NCBI GenBank assembly: GCA_026713345.1
Contig: JAPOOQ010000564.1
Location: 1-11,196 of the forward strand
Source of the DNA: Gemmatimonadota bacterium
Lineage (GTDB): Bacteria; Gemmatimonadota; Gemmatimonadetes; Longimicrobiales; Gaopeijiaceae
Length of the DNA stretch: 11,196 nt
Direction of reading: 5' to 3'
Shown here: in pieces, positions 7,301 to 11,196 of the stretch
Layout: each line of letters starts with the position of its first letter
Position numbering within the stretch: the stretch's first letter is position 1
Notes under the pieces: generated by a model
The model's input: only the letters and a program-made list of their open reading frames with translations
The model's database searches: none
What the model was told of the DNA's origin: nothing
Position numbers and translations under genes: made by a program

Positions 7301-7415
7301 GCGACGTCGGTCAGACTTGGTGACCACGACCCAAGCCAAGCCCATGCCACGAGCAAGGGACATTCACGGGTGGCCGAGCGATACGCCCACCGCATCGCGG
7401 GTTTAGAGTGTGTTC
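7301..7415. other. Gap between convergent units, nothing recognised
   Basis: 115 bases separating the pseudogene from the stop of the minus-strand run. A weak stem (ggtgg/ccacc around 7370-7390) has no T-run and is not a convincing terminator. Confidence 0.4.
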
Positions 7416-7691
7416 CTAATCCATCCCACAGGGCCGACCTGCCTCTCGAATGGCATCGGCTGCGCCTTCCAGCGAGTAGGTGAAGCGGACGGTGCCCACT
7501 TCCTCCCAGTCCATCTCTATTGTCAGCGAGTCGCTGGCCGTGGAACGGCTTCTTGGAAGGCGCCGGACGAATTCGGCGTCTGAGCTCTCGCCCGTGCGCC
7601 TGTCTGCGGCATCGTCCTGGTACAGGTAGATCCTGGAGCGAACCGGGACCGCCTGGGCTTGCAATACCCTTCGCCCGTCGAGGTCTTTCAC
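7416..7691 (-). CDS. 91-residue protein resembling the C-terminal part of VasI/TagO-like proteins
   Basis: Short frame starting at GTG 7691, which overlaps the stop of the upstream propeller gene by four bases (GTGA), a usual sign of translational coupling; the ribosome site is poor. No signal peptide or membrane segment. Residues about 38-91, with FVRRLP, then DSLTIEMDWEEVGTVRF and the end SLEGAADAIREAGRPCG, resemble the end of the VasI/TagO-like family, whose members finish with a similar GLxxAIxxLRxACG pattern. Those proteins are usually at least twice as long and begin with a signal peptide, so this is probably a truncated copy. Its start coincides with the exact end of the duplicated propeller segment, suggesting that the duplication may have landed in and beheaded a longer gene. 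Alternatives: a true short gene of unknown function. No type VI secretion genes are visible nearby, so no such role is claimed. Confidence 0.5.
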   Translation of the reverse strand: MKDLDGRRVLQAQAVPVRSRIYLYQDDAADRRTGESSDAEFVRRLPRSRSTASDSLTIEMDWEEVGTVRFTYSLEGAADAIREAGRPCGMD

Positions 7692-8902
7692 GAGCTATCC
7701 GTCGTCAGCTCGTACACCACGACACTCTGCACATCCATTTCGTCTCTCAGCGACCCGAGTACGAGCCCGCCGGCCACATCAAGAATGCGAAGCCGCGGCG
7801 GGGCCTCGACGGTGCCCAACCATTCGCCGTCGGCGGAAATGACGGTGTAGTCCGGGATGTCCGCGCGCCGGCCTCCCGGTCGGTAGGTAGGCAGCCACAC
7901 CCGTCCCTCGGCGTCACCGATGGGAGAATTGAAGAGGGGCATGGGTCCGCCGAGGCTCGCAACGTAGACGGCCATGGCACCCGCGGTCATCTGCTCGATG
8001 TCGGCATCCGACGCGCCGGGGTTGGCCATCTGATGTCGCGCTCGGAGACCGGCCTCGACACCTGCCAGCAACTCTTCCGTCAGCGGAGCGGGCTCGGCCT
8101 GCCATCGAACGATCTGCGTCACGGTGCCGTCCGGCAGTCGCCACACGATCTCCGGCCTGTCGGACCGCGTATAGACGAACTGACCGGCGGCGACGGTAAC
8201 GCTGCCGGATCCTCCGATCGGGCTCCACGGGAGGTCCGGCGGGGGACGCGACATAAAGTCGTAGGACGCGACGGTGTCGAGGGCGCCGGTTCCCATGTCG
8301 AACCGGGCCATGTGCCCCGGAAGCCACTCCTCGGCAAAACCGGACATGTACGAATTCGTGGCCATGAGCAGTTGGCCCGACGCACCAATTCCCTCGACGC
8401 CGAGGCCGCGTGTGCGCCGGATGTCCACTGTGCCCGAGACGGCACCGCCGGAGAAGACTGTCGCGCGGCCCAGCTCGAGGTCTGCCACCAGTACACTGTC
8501 CTGCCCAACGGCAAACAGCCCGATGACCATGCTGATGTCGCCCGGTCCCTCCCCGCGCCGAGCAAGCAATGCGTACGCCGTGCCGTCCGGGCTCAACACG
8601 ACCAGTTCGTCGTTGAACGGATCCGAGATTACGGCACTGCCGTCCGGGAAGAGACTGCCGCGGTCGATGCCTTGAAAAGCGTAGTCGCCGGGATTGGCGC
8701 CGTGGCGGTAGAGCTGCCGGGCAGGGAATTGGAAGGGAGCCCTGGTGTTCGGGGTCCCCGCATACTGGACGATGCGCACCCCAGCGCTGTCTTCGATGTT
8801 GACCGGGATGCCTGCAGTCGCTCGGATCCCGGCGTCGCACGCGCTGAGGCTCGCCACCAGAGCCGGCGCCAACATCAGAGTGAATCGGTGTCTGTTTCGC
8901 AT
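7688..8902 (-). CDS. Six-bladed beta-propeller lipoprotein (paralogue of the M56 fusion's propeller)
   Basis: A 404-residue secreted lipoprotein. The signal is MRNRHRFTLMLAPALVASLS followed by A21-C22, giving the lipobox LSAC, so the mature protein is anchored at C22. Residues 38-404 show propeller-type repeats: LFPDGSAVISDPFNDELVVL, GEGPGD, VGQDSVLVADL, RRTRGLGV, FVYTRSDRPEIVWRLPDG and GRVWLPTYRPGG. Such six-bladed propeller lipoproteins are common in Gemmatimonadota-like genomes and usually have no assigned function; ligand or protein binding outside the cytoplasm is the plausible role. The start at 8902 has AAAGGAG about 11 bases upstream and yields the signal peptide; the frame extends 35 codons further without a sensible N-terminus. 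It lies 106 bases after the M56-propeller gene on the same strand and is very probably in its operon. From residue 38 on it aligns without gaps to that gene's C-terminal half. Confidence 0.85.
   Translation of the reverse strand: MRNRHRFTLMLAPALVASLSACDAGIRATAGIPVNIEDSAGVRIVQYAGTPNTRAPFQFPARQLYRHGANPGDYAFQGIDRGSLFPDGSAVISDPFNDELVVLSPDGTAYALLARRGEGPGDISMVIGLFAVGQDSVLVADLELGRATVFSGGAVSGTVDIRRTRGLGVEGIGASGQLLMATNSYMSGFAEEWLPGHMARFDMGTGALDTVASYDFMSRPPPDLPWSPIGGSGSVTVAAGQFVYTRSDRPEIVWRLPDGTVTQIVRWQAEPAPLTEELLAGVEAGLRARHQMANPGASDADIEQMTAGAMAVYVASLGGPMPLFNSPIGDAEGRVWLPTYRPGGRRADIPDYTVISADGEWLGTVEAPPRLRILDVAGGLVLGSLRDEMDVQSVVVYELTTDSS
7691..8791 (-). repeat. Duplicated propeller segment, copy A
   Basis: Aligns to copy B (9009-10109) at a constant offset of 1318 bases with no indel, from the DSAG codons down to the stop. 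The homology ends at the stop codons and begins after the signal peptide. The longest uninterrupted identity I counted is 79 bases (8316-8394 against 9634-9712). Confidence 0.9.
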
Positions 8903-9008
8903 TGAAGGGGACTCTCCTTTTCGCTCTAACTGATTGTCGGCGGGTCTGTGAAGCCCACTGAAGCCTCCTGGTACACAGCCGGAGTCGGACGCGTGGAATG
9001 ATCCCACC

Positions 9009-10109
9009 TCACGCGCTCCCCGTCAGGTCGTACACCACGACACTCTGCACATCCATTTCGTCTCTCAAGACGCCGAGCACGAGCCCGCCGGCCACATCGA
9101 GGATGCGAAGCCTCGGCGGCACCTCGACCGTGCCCATCCACTCGCCGCCGGCAGAAATGACGGTGTAATCCGGGACGTCCGCGCGCGAGCCTCCCGGCCG
9201 ATAGGCAGGTAGCCAAACTCGCCCCTCGGCGTCGCCGATGGGGGGACTGAAGAGGGGCATGGGTCCGCCCAGGCTCGCCATGTAAACGGCCATGGCATCC
9301 GCGGTCATCCCCTCGATGTCGGCATCCGACGCGCCGGGGTTGGCCATCTGATGTCGCGCCCGGAGCCCGACCTCGACACCTGCCAGCAACTCCTCCGTCA
9401 GCGGAGCGGGCTCGGCCTGCCATCGAACGATCTGCGTCACGGTGCCGTCCGGCAGTCGCCAGATGATCTCCGGCCTGTCGGACCGGGTATAGACGAACTG
9501 ACCGGCGGCGACGGTAACGCTGCCGGATCCTCCGTTCGGGCTCCAACGGAGGTCCGGCGGCGGACGCGACATGAAGTCGTAGGACGCGATGGTGTCCAGG
9601 GTGCCGGTTCCCATGTCGAACCGGGCCATGTGTCCCGGAAGCCACTCCTCGGCAAAACCGGACATGTACGAATTCGTGGCCATGAGCAGTTGGCCCGACG
9701 CACCAATTCCCTTGACGCCGAGGCCGCGTGTGCGTCGGGTGTCCACTGTGCGTGCGACAGCACCGCCGTCGAATACAGTCAGGCGGCTCAGGTTGATGTC
9801 AGCCACCAGGACACTGTCCTGCCCCACGGCAAACAGCGCCGCAACCAGGCTGACGTCGCCCGGTCCTTCTCCCTCGCTTGCCAGCACCTCATGGGTCGTG
9901 CCGTCCTGGCTCAATACGATCAGTTGGTTGTTGATCGCATCGGAAACAACGGCACTGCCGTCCGCGAGCAGAGCACCCGCGTGGATATAGCGGAACGGGT
10001 AACCGCCCGGGTTGTTGCCATGGCGGTAACGCGGATTGGTGGACAGGCCGAAGGGTGCTTGGGTGTCCGGCGCGTAGTCGTATTCGATGATGCGAATGCC
10101 GGCGCTGTC
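9009..10109 (-). repeat. Duplicated propeller segment, copy B
   Basis: C-terminal half of the M56 fusion gene, paired in direct orientation with copy A (7691-8791). Matching is patchy in the first 91 codons (about 49 of 91 residues identical) and very high afterwards (about 30 differences over about 275 residues by hand count). Confidence 0.9.
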
Positions 10110-11196
10110 CCGTGACATCGCGGGAGTCGGCAACTGCTGCTGGTCAACGGGCAGCCGCCCGCCAGGCGCGCAGTACACGAGGCCGAGGGACAACCCGCAC
10201 GCCAGTGCGGTCGTGCCTGCCACGCGGAGCCTCCTGGGCGTGGGCGAAACCGCAGCGGTTGCCAGGACAGTCCTCAACCGCATCTCCAGTTGCCTTGAAT
10301 CCCGGCATCTGCCAGCCGTGCTCGCGAGGGCCGGGGCCCGCGGGACCGGTGCAGCCGACATGATCTCGACCACGCGCAACAATGATTTGGCGTACCGATC
10401 TCGCGTCAACATCGATGCGGAGACGGCGAGGATATCGCAACTCGACTCCTCTGCCGACCTCATCTTGCGCCTGGCCCACCAGACGACCGGATTCCACCAG
10501 TAGGCCGAGCACGCCAGCAGTTCCACCGCTCGCACCAGGTAGTCCCGGCGCCGAACGTGTGCCAGTTCATGCGCCAGCACCGCGCGAAGCTCCGTCTCAT
10601 CGAGTTCGGCGACGAACATCGAGGGAATCAGGATCCGGACGCTGCCACCCGCCCACCACACCAGAGGGCGCAACCGCGCACCCGTGGTGTAGACTCGCGG
10701 CACTCGCGGCAAGCCCAGGGTGTCGCCGATCTCGGCCGCGACCCGCTGCAACTGTGGGGCCGGCCGGGCGGCCCTGGTAAGCGTTCGCTGAAAACGCACG
10801 GTCCTCGCCACGGTCCACCCGAAGAACCCGGCGGAGCCCAGCAGCCATAGTAGCACGGCCAGCGGCTTTCCGTTCAGCGTGAGCCAACCTCGCGGGGCCA
10901 TGCCATCCCCGCTCTCGCCGGTGGGGGCGACCACCGGCGGGCCGACTTGGGAATGCGCCACAACCGCCGCCGCCTCCTCCGCTGGAACGTGAAGCGGCAC
11001 GACCGCGGGTTGCGCCACCGCCTCGGATTGCGCCACAGCCTCCACCGCCTCCTCCTCCGGCAGAACGCGAAGCGGCACGACCGCGGGCACCAGCATCGCG
11101 CCGAGGACCATCAGCCACAGAGCGTGGACGGTTGCCGGCCGCTTCAACTGCTGCTGGACCGCCCAGACCACGCCGGCCAGAGCAACCGCGAGGACC
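9009..11196 (-). CDS. BlaR1/MecR1-like M56 metallopeptidase fused to a beta-propeller (partial, N-terminus off the window)
   Basis: The frame is open to the right edge, so the N-terminus is missing; 728 residues are visible. In visible numbering: the end of a first membrane segment (1-12), a second (about 22-42), an acidic extracytoplasmic loop with an internal repeat (37-88), a third segment (112-131), and then the M56 zinc protease region with H209-ELAH-213, the downstream AEESSCD (248-254) carrying the likely glutamate ligand, and the amphipathic YWWNPVVWW at 232-240. A last membrane segment (about 325-343) precedes a six-bladed beta-propeller at 360-728. In BlaR1, signal binding to an external C-terminal domain activates the cytoplasmic protease, which leads to loss of the BlaI repressor. 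Here the propeller occupies that external position, so a sensor-protease role is inferred. A BlaI-type repressor gene would be expected just beyond 11196. No in-frame stop separates the two halves. Confidence 0.88.
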   Translation of the reverse strand, partial: VLAVALAGVVWAVQQQLKRPATVHALWLMVLGAMLVPAVVPLRVLPEEEAVEAVAQSEAVAQPAVVPLHVPAEEAAAVVAHSQVGPPVVAPTGESGDGMAPRGWLTLNGKPLAVLLWLLGSAGFFGWTVARTVRFQRTLTRAARPAPQLQRVAAEIGDTLGLPRVPRVYTTGARLRPLVWWAGGSVRILIPSMFVAELDETELRAVLAHELAHVRRRDYLVRAVELLACSAYWWNPVVWWARRKMRSAEESSCDILAVSASMLTRDRYAKSLLRVVEIMSAAPVPRAPALASTAGRCRDSRQLEMRLRTVLATAAVSPTPRRLRVAGTTALACGLSLGLVYCAPGGRLPVDQQQLPTPAMSRDSAGIRIIEYDYAPDTQAPFGLSTNPRYRHGNNPGGYPFRYIHAGALLADGSAVVSDAINNQLIVLSQDGTTHEVLASEGEGPGDVSLVAALFAVGQDSVLVADINLSRLTVFDGGAVARTVDTRRTRGLGVKGIGASGQLLMATNSYMSGFAEEWLPGHMARFDMGTGTLDTIASYDFMSRPPPDLRWSPNGGSGSVTVAAGQFVYTRSDRPEIIWRLPDGTVTQIVRWQAEPAPLTEELLAGVEVGLRARHQMANPGASDADIEGMTADAMAVYMASLGGPMPLFSPPIGDAEGRVWLPAYRPGGSRADVPDYTVISAGGEWMGTVEVPPRLRILDVAGGLVLGVLRDEMDVQSVVVYDLTGSA
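10932..11087 (-). repeat. In-frame tandem repeat of 26 codons in the M56 loop
   Basis: Two 78-base units, 11087-11010 and 11009-10932 on the minus strand. Both open with the same 19 bases (11069-11087 and 10991-11009), encoding PAVVPL followed by R or H, then an acidic Glu/Ala/Val stretch. The repeat lies between the second and third membrane segments, predicted to be outside the cytoplasm by BlaR1 topology. Confidence 0.7.

Noticed and set aside
7360..7395. Possible terminator hairpin between the pseudogene and the minus-strand run
   Set aside because: Only a five-base imperfect stem with a long loop and no T-run.
7416..7691. Type VI secretion role for the 91-residue protein
   Set aside because: Only a weak tail resemblance to VasI/TagO-like proteins and no secretion genes in the window.
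7520..8905. 461-codon plus-strand frame opposite the propeller lipoprotein
   Set aside because: Antisense shadow; a similar frame recurs at 9351-10115 only because the underlying propeller DNA is duplicated.
8903..9007. 35-codon upstream extension of the propeller lipoprotein
   Set aside because: Would bury the signal peptide; the start at 8902 has a ribosome site and a proper lipobox.

Overview
The window is high-GC DNA with high-GC codon use, lipoproteins carrying classical lipoboxes, and M56-peptidase and six-bladed beta-propeller proteins. This mix fits a Gemmatimonadota-like environmental bacterium, but that assignment is inference from protein style, with no marker gene in view.

Layout. 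(1) 15-1544, plus strand: a complete sodium/solute symporter closely resembling the sodium/galactose symporter vSGLT. (2) 1571-2949, minus strand: a compact three-gene module, in transcription order DUF2188 protein, DUF4160 protein, DUF2442-XRE helix-turn-helix protein. Its promoter is embedded in an 11-bp perfect inverted repeat at 2973-3013. (3) 3212-6979, plus strand: a large exported LacZ-type GH2 beta-galactosidase with an added C-terminal discoidin-like domain. (4) 7011-7300, plus strand: a decayed NTF2-like lipoprotein gene with a frameshift, an internal deletion and a lost C-terminus. (5) 7416-11196, minus strand: a run that starts beyond the right edge with a BlaR1/MecR1-like M56 metallopeptidase fused to an extracytoplasmic beta-propeller. 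It is followed by a free-standing lipoprotein paralogue of that propeller and by a 91-residue protein that looks like the C-terminal piece of a VasI/TagO-like protein.

How the parts may work together. The symporter and the beta-galactosidase make sense as a galactoside-use pair: the enzyme releases galactose outside the cytoplasm and the symporter imports it. The DUF module sits between them on the opposite strand as an apparently self-regulated unit that resembles small toxin-antitoxin-like cassettes; its function is unknown. The right-hand run looks like a membrane signalling system. A BlaR1-type protease carries a propeller where BlaR1 has its penicillin-binding sensor, and a lipoprotein copy of the same propeller is encoded next door. 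The two propellers match without indels over about 1.1 kb, but divergence is uneven: about half the residues match in the first quarter and nearly nine in ten in the rest, suggesting gene conversion.

No tRNA, rRNA, CRISPR array, insertion sequence or convincing intrinsic terminator was seen. The only gene-free gaps are short (about 200 bp at 3014-3211 and 115 bp at 7301-7415).
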